In this document: positions 34,901 to 47,333 of the stretch, one piece after another | How the letters are laid out: the number at the start of each line of letters is the position of its first letter | How positions within the stretch are numbered: the first letter of the stretch is position 1 | Notes under the pieces: generated by a model | What the model was told of the DNA's origin: nothing | What the model saw: the letters and a program-made list of their open reading frames with translations, nothing else | The model's database searches: none | Assembly: GCF_050948215.1 (NCBI RefSeq) | Contig: NC_135152.1 | Span: 3,072,310 to 3,136,309 of the forward strand | Length of the DNA: 64,000 nucleotides | Source of the DNA: Halictus rubicundus | Lineage: Eukaryota > Arthropoda > Insecta > Hymenoptera > Halictidae | Direction: 5' to 3' | Program-made: the position numbers and the translations under genes

Positions 34901-37900
34901 ATATATGTAGATCGGTGAACAAGTGCGAGGCAACGTCGAACCGAAAAAGAGTTTCGACAACTAAATCAACGGTGTGTACAATGCTACATGCGAAACAAAA
35001 AATTAACGAAAACCTAGCAATCTAACAAATCGGGTCCGTAAGAGTTACTGTTCCTCGGGACAAGTTGCAACGATTTATTTCAAATAATTGCATTTTTTTA
35101 AATATGTATATATCTATATATATTTATATAACCGTTTAACGCGTTAACTACCGGTGGGTACTTTTTTTAATACAATACAGGCATCGAGGATCCCTATTAC
35201 TAGGCTTCCGGTAGGTAAAGCGTTAACCGTTGATTGTTTTGTCGATAAATAAAATTGATATACCTTCGCGGAAATGACTTGTAACTCAATAGTTCGAGTA
35301 ACTTAATAATACATCTGCGTGTGTGTGTTCGATCAGGCCAAGCTGGATGTGTCTACCGTTCACTTGGAGGACGCTTTAAGACTGTACAATGACCTCGGCT
35401 TGTCCGACGAAGCCGACCGAGCCAGATGCGTCGCGGGAATCTCGAAGGGTACCTAGAGCAATTCGAAAACCGAGCCGCTCCGATGACACGGCGCTCAAAC
35501 TACCGGTTCTTTCGTCTTCCAATCGATGAGGGATCGTGAAGCCTCCACGAAGACCACTTTCCGCCGAAAATCTACCGCCGTGTACCGTCCCTCGCACACT
35601 ATAATCACAACCGAGTTAGATCGAAATAGATTCATCGGTCGGTACGAGTGCTCGATTGGTTTGGCGTTAAGCGAATTCATTTGTTCCGCGAAACGACCAC
35701 GGTGTTACTGTGGTGTTCGACGCGACGAGCACTTCGAGAACCGACGAATCCCAGGCGAGTCGGTCGCGTTCCGCGAGACACCGGGTCGCTTAGAAATACT
35801 CTTAGAGCTACTCTTTATTCTATTTTACAGATGAACAATATTATTAATATCGGTGCGACACGAGGACCACACGCATCGTGCGGTGGGGCTACAGAACTAT
35901 GCTTACAACGTACAAATAGATATTAGGAATACAATCTTTGTCTCTTTCCCTCAGTTTTCGCGTTGCCTAGCTATCTTCCCGAGATAAAATCGAAAGACCC
36001 GGACATCGCCATCCGCGTCGTGCAGAGAAAACGGCTGCGTGCACATACATAGAGGAGCATCAACGATTCTGCTCCGTGCTCTGTCTTCTCGCGATTCGCC
36101 AGATCTACGTAACTATTTTAATCGAACTAATTATCAAGTGATTACAGTCGAACGAAATGTCGCATGGCTAAAAGTAAAGTTAATCGTACAGCAGTTCATT
36201 TTTTTTCTTTTTTTTTTTCGAACGTTGTTTCCCCTTAAAAACATAAAACGGTCAATGAGAAAGGAGTATCCGGTCGCTCGTCGCGCGAGAAGGACAACCC
36301 TTCACGTTGTTCCGTGATCGATTATTGAGAAAGAAAAAACCGCGTTCATGTGTTTTCTTCGTGCGCGGATCGCTTCCCGATACTCGTACACTATGATATC
36401 GCGTAATTATTAGACTGTAGACGCTCATTCGAATTTACTGAATCAAAATAATACGAAACCAGGGGTAAACTACGTCAGGAAATTATTCGTTTATTGCGTT
36501 TCACAGCTTGGCTGCGGAACTTTGTACATTCATGGCATTCGCGAATTTGTGAAGTAGAAGTAAATGTTCGAAAAATATCAGTGTCAACATTGTTTTATGT
36601 TCCATTTGGTAAAATTTGTTTTCCTTGAACTAATACAATATTGCACAGGGATCCACCGAGTCTGACTACAACCGCACAGAATCTACAGTCTAGTAATTAT
36701 TTATCTTATTCTATATTCTGTTATCTTAATATATATTCCGTGTTGGCGAATAAATTTGTTCATTAAAAAACGGAGAATGAAGAACGTAAAGTTGTAGGAA
36801 AGATCTAGGTGTAACGATCGCGAGTAACAAGAGAAAGAAAGATAATTTCATGGTTCGAGCCTAATAGTTCGCACACCTCTGTGTATCCGCAGGTCAAGAG
36901 AGAATCGAAGAGTACTGGGATCTGCTTCTGCGGTGTGGCGCGCACGAGAAACTCGCGACCCTCAAGGTCTGCCGATGGAAAAGCCTGAGGGAGCCGTTTT
37001 GGATCGAGAAGACACTTGGTAACTATGAAAAGAGCCAGCTCGATTCATCAGTTGCGCGTTTCTTTGGTTCCGCGTCGAAATCTCGCAAACCGGTTTCGAA
37101 TTTAATTTTTCAAAATTCTCGGGTGCTCCGATTTGCCGTGGCGAACTACCGATGTGTAGAATTTCATTGACCCGCCGAGAATCACATTAAACTTTGAATT
37201 GGTATCCGTTTCTCCTGACTTGGTCCCACATCTTCCAATCCCCTCTCGTCATTTTTAAAACTTCCCTTCTTACCGGAAACGTAAAAAGAGGGTTATTCGA
37301 GCGACCAATCGATTGGACTTCAAGCTGACAAATTTTATCCACGGTAATCTTGAAAAATTCAATCGAAGATAAAGAAACTGATCCGACTGAAATCTTAACG
37401 TCCTCCAGGTCGAAAGATCTAGGCTAGATGCAGTCCAGACGGTTTTTGACGCGATCGAAAAGAAACGCGACCGTACCCTACGCCATTCCGTCGATCGGAT
37501 CCACGAAATGGATCGCAGGACTCTTTTCTTCTACTTCTCAGTGATGCGCAGACATGCTGCATACATTGCGGTACAGCATGATCGCCGTTCCTCGTCGCGA
37601 ATCCTTCGTTCTATGTATTCTTGCTCTATGTACAGCTGATCTCAATGTCTCCTTAGTCCGTTTAGAGATTTATTCTTTATTCTTATCGATAGTACGTATG
37701 CGTAAATACACACAAACATGCTGACTGTTGTTGCAATGGCCAGACCTTGGTTCGATCGTTGATTTAACATTACTGAAAATACCGGGCTCGCGTGGAACGG
37801 TAATACAATTCCATTGATAGACTTTTTCGAGTCTACAATTGGTTCGTCTGCTTCGTCTTTGTCGATAACGAACGCAACGAAACATAAAAATCGGATCACG

Positions 37901-38105
37901 AATCTCTGCAGACGATTCGACCCGTCGTACATGCACACGCAACTCCCGATTTAGAAAGCGTCCTTCGGTTTCAGAAGAAAAGTCGGACTCGGACATCCGG
38001 TACGAATCTTCGGCAGAGACGATCTCGTCGTTATCGTTAACGTCATCGCCATCGTCATCGTCGCAGATCCTCAACGATAACAGTCGAGGAGAGGCGCGGC
38101 CCTGA
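31961..38105 (+). CDS. Tetratricopeptide-repeat protein resembling axonemal TTC29
   Basis: Nine exons: 31961-32184, 32360-32580, 32656-32847, 32934-33161, 33236-33411, 34342-34467, 35337-35448, 36893-37018 and 37975-38105. All phases agree, giving 511 codons. Exons 2-8 form helical pairs typical of TPRs (for example LHELGKCYMAVNDVKRALNT and ADAHYYTGEHYLSQ). The last exon encodes a Ser/Glu-rich tail (DSDIRYESSAETISSLSL). Length and motif order suggest TTC29, a sperm-flagellum and ciliary intraflagellar-transport/dynein-associated protein of about 475 residues in vertebrates. ODAD4 (TTC25) or another TPR protein is possible. The start ATG at 31961 follows CAGCAAG. Exon 4's acceptor was chosen by phase at GGGATTAG, because the nearby CAG would break the frame. 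A decayed transposon lies just upstream, and repeats lie in introns 5 and 6. Confidence 0.8.
33564..33837. mobile_element. Short inverted-repeat element in intron 5 of the TPR gene
   Basis: The ends CAGTGAATTCTCGTTAC (33564) and, inverted, CAGTGAATTCTCATTAC (ending 33837) match over about 25 bp with few changes. TA precedes the left end. Probable Tc1/mariner-type MITE; non-coding. Confidence 0.6.
35136..35226. mobile_element. Tiny TTAA-bounded element in intron 6 of the TPR gene
   Basis: TTAA at 35136-35139 and 35223-35226. The left end TTAACGCGTTAACTACCGG pairs with the right end TTAACGCTTTACCTACCGG. The right end continues with AAGCC and so matches the end of the 2749-3090 element. At 91 bp it is a minimal derivative. 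Confidence 0.6.
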
Positions 38106-39540
38106 AAGATCGACACGCATTACACCTGAACTTCGCAGGTTTGCGTTAGGTGGGTAAGCTCGCGCGAAATTTCAGAATTTTTAGATCAAAATTGTATCCA
38201 CAGTCAGAGCTAGGTAGAAATCCGAAAATTCGTGAACCGGTACAGGGAACAATAAGAGACACAAAGATTTGTGGCAAGCTCGGTTTGGCCGCTCTTATAC
38301 CTGTGCTGAGAACAAAAGATCGCGAAACAACGGAACTACCCGACACTCTCCGAGCCAATCGACTTTAAAACTTGTCCCATAATCTGATAAATAAATCTTT
38401 CTATCTCTCGTCACTTGGAATTTTAATCGATCATATCTATTACGAAAAGTTTAGTCATCCTCTGAGGACAAATGTTTTTAGCTTTTAAGGACTTGCAAAT
38501 AAATAATTAAAATACTAAAGTAACAAAAGTTCCATATTTTTTTTCCAATATTAAACATTTGTACATAAATTTTGTTCCTCACACCACAGGTGAAATCAGG
38601 TCTTACCTAGCTCTGAACCTCGTCACAGATTAATCGTGTAATATCAAAGTGTCTCTCTTGAGAGGCTCGAATAACTCTTCAAGGCTACATTGCACGCAAA
38701 CAACTGTACACTTCTCAAACATTTTCTAATGAACATACAAGAATATACAAACACTCATATTTGGAGACCACGCATATATCATCTTGAGAATCGTTCACTC
38801 GAATAAAACATTGTTGGACAAATTATTCACACAGAATACTGACGTTGAAATTCCTGTCTCAATGGCTCCTCAAATGATTAAACTGGTGAGATATCGTCCA
38901 ACAGAAGAGAATATATATTAAACACAGTCTACTTGGAATTCAATTAATCTCAAATACAAATACAATCAAAAGACTTCGTCACGTTATGTAAATTTTGGCA
39001 ACTAGTCCATCCTTCAAGGTAAACCCGAATACCTTCTTTTACCGGGCTACAGTGTATTGAAACTTTGATTTGTCTCGAATGGCTTCCTTGCAAACAAAAC
39101 AGCAAACTCCAACTGGTGGTTAAACTCAGGTTATTACATATATTGACCGTGTATGCGAGACCAACTAATATTGTTCATAAAAATCGTATAAAATTACTCT
39201 GTACGAACGAGGAATACCTTTTCCAGTGTGTTTCTCTATGTTTCTCTGATATACGCCGTCCGACAAAATATGAGAGAACGATAGGAAAACTTTGAGGAAA
39301 ACTTTTCAGGCAAACTTTTGGCTTCTTTGAAGTAATCTTGCCACCTTACGTATCATCATACAAAATACTATCAATTTAATATATTGTACGACCCGATTAA
39401 TTCAAAATTCCCCTGTGTCAATGACTCGTACAAGAACGTGGTCGAAGCAATTATACGTACAATTAAACGTTTACAAAATGAAAATATCGGACTTTGATCG
39501 CGACTTATAAAGAATTGATGGAGGTACAGTCGTACTATTC
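38106..39540. other. Convergent 3' region between the TPR and ZAD genes
   Basis: Holds the 3' UTRs of two converging genes. AATAAA at 38390-38395 is a good signal for the TPR gene. The rest is AT-rich, and I see no coding frame or clear repeat. TTTATT motifs that could end the minus-strand transcript occur (for example near 38562-38590), but none can be singled out. Confidence 0.45.
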
Positions 39541-42500
39541 TCAAGGCCTCGTATCGCCGCCATTTTGTACTTCCCGCGATATATTCTCTAACGTTTCCTC
39601 GTCGTCGGAGTCGTTTCCACCGCCGATCTCGCCGCCATCTTGTCGCTTCTGTATCTCCGTACTTGCCAGATCGAGGACTTCTTGCATAATCTCGGCAGCC
39701 ACGTCCGCGGAATCGGACGTTGGCATCGGTTGCGTGCAAACTTCCACTTCCACGACGTCTTCGCCGTTTCTTTGAGCGTCGTTCCTCTTCCTATCGCTGG
39801 GCTCCTCAGAGCAATTGGTCTCCACGAACTGTACCTCCTCGTCGTCATGGCTGTCGTCGTCGTCCTTTTGCTCGCATACTTCCTCGACGTCACTCGTGTT
39901 GTCATTAGTCTCCACCACTTGCACTTCTTCCGCATCGTCGGCATCGACCTCGCTGTTACACTCATTCTGACAAACCTCCTTGACACTGTCCAAGCTATCG
40001 TCGTCGTTAATTTCAACAATTACGTCCTCTTTGTCGGTTGTCTTCTCTTCGCTTTCATCTTTCTCGGTTGTCTTCTCTTCGCTTTCATCTTTGTCGGTTG
40101 TCTTCTCTTCGCTTTCATCTTTGTCGAGTTTCTCCGAAGAAACCGGCTTGTCTTTGGATTTCTCGGAAGAATCCTGCTTATCCTTCTCTTCGGATTTCCC
40201 AAAAAGATTCGATTTACTACTTCTCGTGACCTTTTTCTCCTCGGACTCGTCCGGGGAACCACACTCGTCCTCCTCTTCGGGTTTCTCGGGAGATTCTTCC
40301 TTGTCCTCCTTAATCCTCTCGATCAAACCGGATTTACTCTTCCTCGGGCTCTTTCTCTCCACGCATTTAGCAGGAGAACCCAACTTGTCCTTTTCCTCGG
40401 GTTTTTCAGGACAGTCTTGCTTGTCTTCTTCAATCTTCGCAAACATACTGGATCTAGTCTTCCTCGTGCTCTTTCTCTCTTCGGATCTAGCAGGAGAACC
40501 CAATTTGTCCGTTTCCTCGGGTGTCTCGGAGGATTCTCGCTTGTCTTCTTCTAATCTCGCGATAGGACTCGACTTGCTTCTTCTCGGCGACCTTCTCTTT
40601 TCAGACTTGCCAGGGGAACTAGACTTTTCTCGAGAATTCTCACGAGAATCCTGCTTACCCTCCTCCTCGAGTGTCGCAAAGGAAACAGATCTGTTCGTCC
40701 TTGTGACCCTTCTTTCTTCAGATCTGTCGGAGGAATCTGTCTTATCCTTCTCGTTGAGCCGAACCTCTTCAGACTTATCGGAAGAATCGGGTTTGTCCTC
40801 GGCCAGATTCGCTTCGGATTTATCAGAGAGTTCTAACTGTTCTTTGTCTTTGAGATTTTCTTCGGGGGCATCTGAAGAGTTGCGCCTCTCTTTCTCCTCG
40901 ACTTGATTCTCCTCGGATTTTTCAAACAACGCAGTGTCGTTTTTCTCTTCAGATGCATCGGTAGAATCCAACTTGGCTTCTCCTTGGGTCCTGTCTGCTT
41001 CAATTTTTTGGGAAGAATCCAATTTATCCACGTCGACATCTTCGCTGAGAACTCCACCGGCATCATCTCCGAGTTTCTCGTCGCTGATAGTTTCTTTCGG
41101 CTTTTCCTTGTCCAGTTTTTCAGCTTCTTTTTCTTCCTCAACCGCGCCCGCTATCGGATCTACGGAGTCAGCAACTTCTCCGTCTTGTGCCTTCTCTTTT
41201 CTCTCACTTTCTCGACCGACTTCCTTCTCTTCTTCTCCTTCTTCTTCTTCTTGATCATCTTCGATGTTGGTTAAAGAAATATCCTCGACGTTTTCTTCTT
41301 CTACCAGTTCCGAGACGTTCTCGGCGTTGGCTTTGTCGGTGCTCAGACTTCTGCTCCTCTGATCTCGTAAACTCTTTCTGTCTGTGTCGTCTTTTTCGGT
41401 TGGCTGGTCATTGTCGAGTTCTTTCGAGGGAATCTCTGTGTCAACGGTATCCTTCGGTGTCTCCTTTTCGGGAGAGGCGGCAACCTTTTCCACGAGAGAA
41501 CTTGTGCTCAAATTTGCATCAGCGCTGCTGTCTAAATTACTCGACTCCAACTCTGCTTCCTCTTCGTCGTCGTCCACCGTGATCCTGATGGCTTCCAACT
41601 GATCCTCAGATTGCTCGTCTGCCGCTTCTTTCGTGTCTTGCGACACCGCGTTCGGTTTACTCTCGATGGTCACCTTCTCCAACTCGAGTCTCGGTTGCTT
41701 GCAGTGCGTTAATTTATGCGTCAAGAATACAAGTCTGTTTTCATAATTAACTCCGCACTCCTCGCAGGAGTACGTTTTAATCTCTTCTTCGATGAGAGAG
41801 TCGGCCTTGTCCTCGACTTCCGATTTCTGTGGCGGCTTCTTCACCGAGGCCAGTTTCGTGACCTTCTCCGCGTTGGAGACGCTTCGTTTCACCGCGTTTC
41901 TTCTGGGCCTTTCGTTCCCTTCGGACATGACCGTCAAGTCGATGTATATGGGCGAATCGTTTTTGAATCTTAGCTTTTTCTTTTTCGACCCGCCATCGTC
42001 GGTCGAGGATTCGTCATTAGCGTCCGAACCCCTTGTAGAGCTGTTCCTGGTCAGAATGCTCTTCAATCGTTTACGGTCACGTTTGATTTCAACGTCCGCG
42101 TCGGACAAGGATGAACCGGTTACCTTTTTATGTTTAGTTAGAGGACCCTTGAGTCTCTTGACTTTGTTGCTGCTCAAAGAAGTATCTGTATCGGAGCTCT
42201 GAATAACGTGTTTATTGTTAGCAATGGCTTTTCGACTGCGCGTCGTCCTAGTTGAAACACGCTTGGTTCGCAGTGACGGCTCTCGTTCCTTCACCGTTTC
42301 TTTCGCGCTACGTTTTGCTTTTTTATTTGGTACATCTTTGTTGTCAGAATCATTAATATTCGCTGATCTAATCGAACGTTTCTCAGCCTGCTTTCTGGTG
42401 TCACTGTCTGTATCGCTGCTCAGCACAATAGTCTTCTGTTTTCCTTTCTGCGCTGCCGTTTGACTCAACACATCTTCAAGGAAAACTTTACAAACTTTTG

Positions 42501-44073
42501 TTTCAGCCGGATTCTGTGCTTCAATGTCTTTCGCGTTCAAACGACTCTTCTCCCAACAAACTTTGCACACAGTCTGACCTGTTTTCTCATTTTTGTGAGC
42601 GTCGCTATCAACTGTAATAGGGCTGTGACATTCTTTGCAGGCTTGTTCGCCTGACTTTACACTGACCTTATTGCTCAATTTAGCCTTAGACCTTGTACGT
42701 GTCATAGTGTCAGAATCGCTGTCTATATTTTGCCTTGGTATCAATGTTGCTCTCGCAGACTCTGTGATTGTAGTTTTGCGACTGATGACAGTTGTCTTCA
42801 CCTACAACGAAGAATAGAACATTAGAAAATATAGGCCTAATGTATGTTAATACATTTGTGTATCGTCACCTTTGGAAAACTTGAATAATCTATATCTTCC
42901 TCGATTTTGCTGTCCAATTTCGATGCTATTCCATTGGACAAATTTTTTAAATCACAAAGTACATCCACCGTGTATCGGCAAGACAAACAAACAAGAATGT
43001 TGTTTTCCTGAACTATATCGCTCTGTTAACATTTAATAGAAATAATATTAAGATACCATCATTCGATTAACTCGACCGTGTTAAAGCATTAAATTCTTTC
43101 TTACTTCATCGGTCAGGATTTGTTGTATTTTATCAATGGATTTAAGCTGTAAAGTATTTTCTTTCTTAAGATCGAAAGTGTACTCTTTGTCTGTCTGTTC
43201 AAAACATAAACTGCAACACTTTTTCCGATTGTAATTTTTTTGATTTGCAGCTTTTTTGTACTTTTTTAAAAATGTGCTGCACTGATTTAATTCATACGCA
43301 CATTTGTGGCAAATTTTAGTTGGTAACTGGTCAGATGTGGGCGCCTATAAAAGTAAATTATATTTTTACAAAAAACATATCTATCTTCTTGCTTACTATT
43401 TAATATTCATAAATATTGTGTAAATATGGGCAGTAGCAAGCTGTTTTGAACAAGGTGAATATAACGAGAAGCGGATTATTGTGGAATGGTGCTATATACA
43501 AGAAAAAGTAGACCCATACGTAGAAGAAACTTTGGAGTATAGGAGAAAACAGAGGTTAGCTCCAAGAATTTCAATGTTTACTAACAATAAAATAAAATGT
43601 AACGTACTGATTCTTCGATAAATAACTTGATTCACTCAATGCTCGTGGTTTTCTAATGAAAAGAAAAGTCGGGTATTGTTACACTTTACTGTTAACAAAA
43701 TAATTAAAATATATAGTTGGAATAACATATTTCTCCTGCTTTACTTCGCAGTGATTATACAACGAAATGATTTACTTATTGACTTCCCGATTAAGTAAAG
43801 TTAGAAAACGTAACATTCGAAGATATCCTACTGACTACGGAGAATATTATTGTTGTTAATGTGCGTCGCTCACGCGACGCACGCTCAGACGGATTCCGAC
43901 GAATTGAATAAGATACGAGTGTAGAACCGCCTATATAGTTAAATCTTTCGTGAACTTACCTTAACCAATGAACAAATCTTGAATTGTGTACAAAACGTTT
44001 GTTTATTTTCAGTCGTAATATCCAAGAAAACACCTTCGTCGCTCGCACAGAGAAAACAGCATTTTGTTGGCAT
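39541..44073 (-). CDS. Tandem-ZAD zinc-finger protein with a long acidic low-complexity region
   Basis: Four exons: 43960-44073, 43105-43344, 42870-43022 and 39541-42801, with all junctions in phase 0; 1255 codons. ZAD (zf-AD) is an arthropod dimerisation module with four zinc-binding cysteines. The first reads C6xxC9 and C50xxC53, with KICHKCAYELNQC typical of ZADs. A second, similar unit follows: C82xxC85 and C130xxC133. A third pair of CxxC motifs (224/227 and 248/251) and one classical C2H2 finger near 515-535 (CEEC...HKLTH) follow. Residues from about 560 to the end are rich in Glu, Lys, Ser and Asp, with irregular repeats around SPEKPEEKD and, near 1110, three copies of KDESEEKTT. Probably a nuclear, DNA- or chromatin-associated protein. 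With a single finger, sequence-specific binding is doubtful. No orthologue name can be given. The start codon begins the first ZAD directly. Confidence 0.85.
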
Positions 44074-44594
44074 ACTGGATGTATACAGATAACCAATAAA
44101 ACCACGAAATAGCTAAGCGTAATCAAAGTGGACTAAACATTCGTGAAAAAATTGTAGTAAATTAAACAAAAAAGATGATTAAATTTTTGGCGGTTTCTCG
44201 AGTAAAACAACAAACTCAATGTAACGCGTTATATTAACGGTGATCGTCGAGAATTCATGATGGCGTCGTTGGTTATATCGATGTACATATATCGCATGCA
44301 ACGTACTTCTCGAATATGTAGATATATCGATTTGAAATGTTACGTTTGAAAACTATAGCTTTTCAAACCGAGTTCCTCGTTATTTTTCATTTTTGTCGAT
44401 TGAATAGGGAAACGACGGCGTATAATTAGTGTTCATTCGTGCCATTACTTTTAGGTTCTTTTAATCGAAACAATTTCACGATATTATACATTCAGATTTC
44501 ACGCGGGACGCTGATGTAATTGTTGACTTTTGGATCGAGTTGCGTGTAGCTTCGAATGCTTCCTGTCCGTTACACGACTCTATCAAACGGGACG

Positions 44595-45052
44595 TTAATG
44601 CTTCGGTAGTTTTTCATTCATCGTTTCGTTTATTGGCTCGCCTTTAGTCCAGTTCACTAGGTTCGACAAGGAAAAGAAATCAAGGATGGACTGTGGTTGT
44701 TCACGGAATTGTTCGAAACGAGCTTTCAACTCTTCAAGGAGCAACCTACGAAACAAATACAAATATAAGCAAATATTCATAAGAGAATTTGGTTCTGAAC
44801 ACCGTTTAATAATAAGAGTAATTTTTATTTTACGCATCAAAGATTCTCGAAAGATTGCAGCTGTTCTATCGATTATACGATCGATCACCTGAGAGACTCC
44901 ATCATGTCCTTGGAGAACTCGAGACAAGTTTCCACATAATTCTCCTTAAAATCTGCAAAACTTTTTTTAAACAGAGCATTTTTTTCCACGATCCCACTCT
45001 GGGCTTCTTGCACTTTTGGCTTCTCCGTAGGATCTTTGGTTCCAGTCATCAT
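44595..45052 (-). CDS. Small helical protein of unknown function
   Basis: Two exons (44889-45052 and 44595-44745), joined in phase across a 143-bp intron, give 104 residues. An in-frame stop lies just upstream of the ATG pair at 45047-45052, supporting that start. The sequence is charged and predicted helical (LFKKSFADFKENYVETCLEF, then LLLEELKARFEQFREQPQ), possibly a coiled coil. It has no signal peptide or membrane segment. I recognise no family. It lies 522 bp upstream of the ZAD gene on the same strand, but a shared transcript is unlikely. Confidence 0.6.
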
Positions 45053-46276
45053 ACTGACTTGCTAAATGAGGCAGAATTGTAAGCGCATGGAATTATTTAT
45101 AGTTCATAGGAGATTTGTCGCTCGAGGCACTAAAGACTACTATTGCAATAAAGTTTCTATTCTGTATTTTATCGATAGTTTGCGGATCATTATGTAATTA
45201 TCATATGTATAATAAGCATAAATATCTGCTTAAAATTCGTTGCGTCAACGTTGTTTGCAATTCCATCGAAACAACGATTAACTTCGAACGGACAGTTAAC
45301 TTGATCGTACGTTTTCAAAAAAAAAAAAAAACCGCGGGAGCCAAACGCACGAACGCGACACTTAAATGATTCATGCCGTTCGAATGAAGTGTTGCCCAGT
45401 TGTAAACGCTACTATCACTCGATTCATGTAAACAGAAATTCTGAATCTAGTGCAAGACATACGTACATACTAAATTAAATGTTACGTACTGTTGATCTAC
45501 GAAATGTATATTTATATTTATTACTATAGTTGTATAATAAATATCTTTGCACACAGTTTATATAATCGAAAATTACAATTATACATTTCGATATAGTTAT
45601 TTAGGTTATAGTCGGTTGGTTATTTCGGTTATAGTTATACCGATTGTCAAAACAATGGAAGACGACTATTTTCCTGTATAGATTCAATTTTCGATACATA
45701 GGATATGGTATAGTATATGCATTATTGTGCACAATGTGTTATGACATAATACGACCCTGTTTAGATGATTTCTAAAGTGCCTACCTATGAGAAACAATTA
45801 TTATTCGAAAATGACGAGAGATCATTTTTTCGAGTGATTCGTTTAATCTTGTTTTTTCTTTTCATCGATCAAATGATAAAACGCGAGGAGCGTTGCGACT
45901 ATTGACATTCACACAAGTGTACATTCCTCAACACAGAACTGTCATGTACGAGCACACTGCTAGTTTACAATCTGATTCTGGTAATCGGATTTGTTGTTAA
46001 AATATACGCACACGATAAGCGATGCACACGAGAGCCGAGGGCCTCTCGGTGATGTTTCGAAGAGGGGACGAATTTTGCATGATCTGGACCACCCGGAGGC
46101 CCGTATGTCACCGAGAACTACCACGAAGGCCGACCAAGGGCGCAGAACAACGTCAACCAACGTCGTGGTTCGTGCGGTGCCGCGATTTCTAAATTTAGCG
46201 ACCGCTTCTCTAGAAAATTATTGTTTTCGTCAATCCGGTAGGTCCAACATACGGACAGCGGATCGAACTCTGGATT
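45053..46276. other. Intergenic DNA
   Basis: Upstream region of the small minus-strand gene, and possibly of the tentative gene at 46277. It is mostly AT-rich, with an A-run near 45318-45331. The last 300 bp is more CpG-rich. No further feature seen. Confidence 0.4.
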
Positions 46277-47333
46277 ATGTCGGCTACTGCGCGTACTCTA
46301 GCCAACGTTTCGACGCGCGCATTTCGCGCGCTCAATTCGAAACGACCTCCTTACCAGATGGAAGCCGCATACATAGAAGAAGCACCGATCGGTAGCCTGA
46401 ACGGTTTACGAGTAGAAAAAAAAAGGAGTATAGAGTACAGTAGACTTTCTTGTCGCATTAGTAATCCCAGGTTTCGACAAGAGTTGGCTTTGATTGAAAT
46501 TGGGTAAGAAACAGCAGGTATGAGTAACATACGTAAAAAGCTCGTTTTGGGAAGCGAAGCACCTAAACCGAAGCAGTCGAACGAAAACCAATAGAAATAG
46601 AATGCAATTTTACAGTAACTAGACGAGAAAACCAACCACGAACACTGTCCAGTTTTTCAGGATCTGGTCAATTTCTTTCACTGTATTCTGTTTTACCAGC
46701 ACGCTGTTGACTACAATAGTTGTCCATCTGCTCTTGTCTACCGAGGGCGCCACATCAAAACGGTACGCCCATCTATCATACGATGATCAATGGCGTTATT
46801 TTACTATCCTTTCGGACATGACAATTCTGATGATGCCTTATACAAGCAAAATACCAAATGTTAATATAATATTATAAGGAATATTTATGAGAATGTTTCT
46901 TTATCGGAATAATAGAAACGATGTTGTCTCTAGCATATTTGGCATATCATCTCTAATGCTGAATTACCTTCCCGCCATTGGAGCGCCATCTGGTAGCTTG
47001 TCGCAAGAGTACTGAATCTCGAATAAATTTTTGAAATTTTTCTAACGTAACTTTCAGCAAAGAATTCTAACCGGTCAGACGCTAGACTCGTAAATGACAA
47101 TTTGCACTATCGGTTTTTTATTCGATTGCGAGTTGTTTGCTGTTGCAGTGATGTCGCGGAGCACAGCCTCCACCGCCTCCTCCCAATCCCGGACCTTCGA
47201 ATCTGCGCGGTTGAAGGAAGCCGACCATTTCAAACGTGGCATCGACACCACGGTCAACACTTTCCTGAAATGTGTTTTAGGCGATGATTACGCAAGCGAC
47301 GAGGATTATAATCCACGTCTATTAAAACGTTAA
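46277..47333 (+). CDS. Tentative two-exon small gene, unknown product
   Basis: Exon 46277-46391 (38 codons, Arg-rich start MSATARTLANVSTRAFRAL, compatible with a mitochondrial presequence) can be joined to exon 47149-47333. The second exon begins after a good acceptor (GTTTGCTGTTGCAG). The product is 99 residues, ending in an acidic then basic tail (CVLGDDYASDEDYNPR). The second exon looks coding on its own; it could instead start at its own ATG (47151), giving 60 residues after a spliced 5' UTR. The junction of the first exon (G|GTAGCC) is weaker evidence. The stop codon TAA (47331-47333) overlaps the stop codon of the opposing potassium channel gene. No family recognised. Confidence 0.4.

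Noticed and set aside
37670..38116. Minus-strand frame with an acidic start (DDDDGDD...)
   Set aside because: The plus strand carries the in-phase final exon of the TPR gene (37975-38105) with a good acceptor. The acidic string is its complement.
39640..40906. Two long plus-strand frames (over 300 codons each) opposite the ZAD gene
   Set aside because: They are antisense shadows of the Glu/Ser/Lys-rich repeats: Phe/Leu/Ser strings that mirror GAA/TCC-rich codons. The minus strand has a start, splice sites and zinc motifs.
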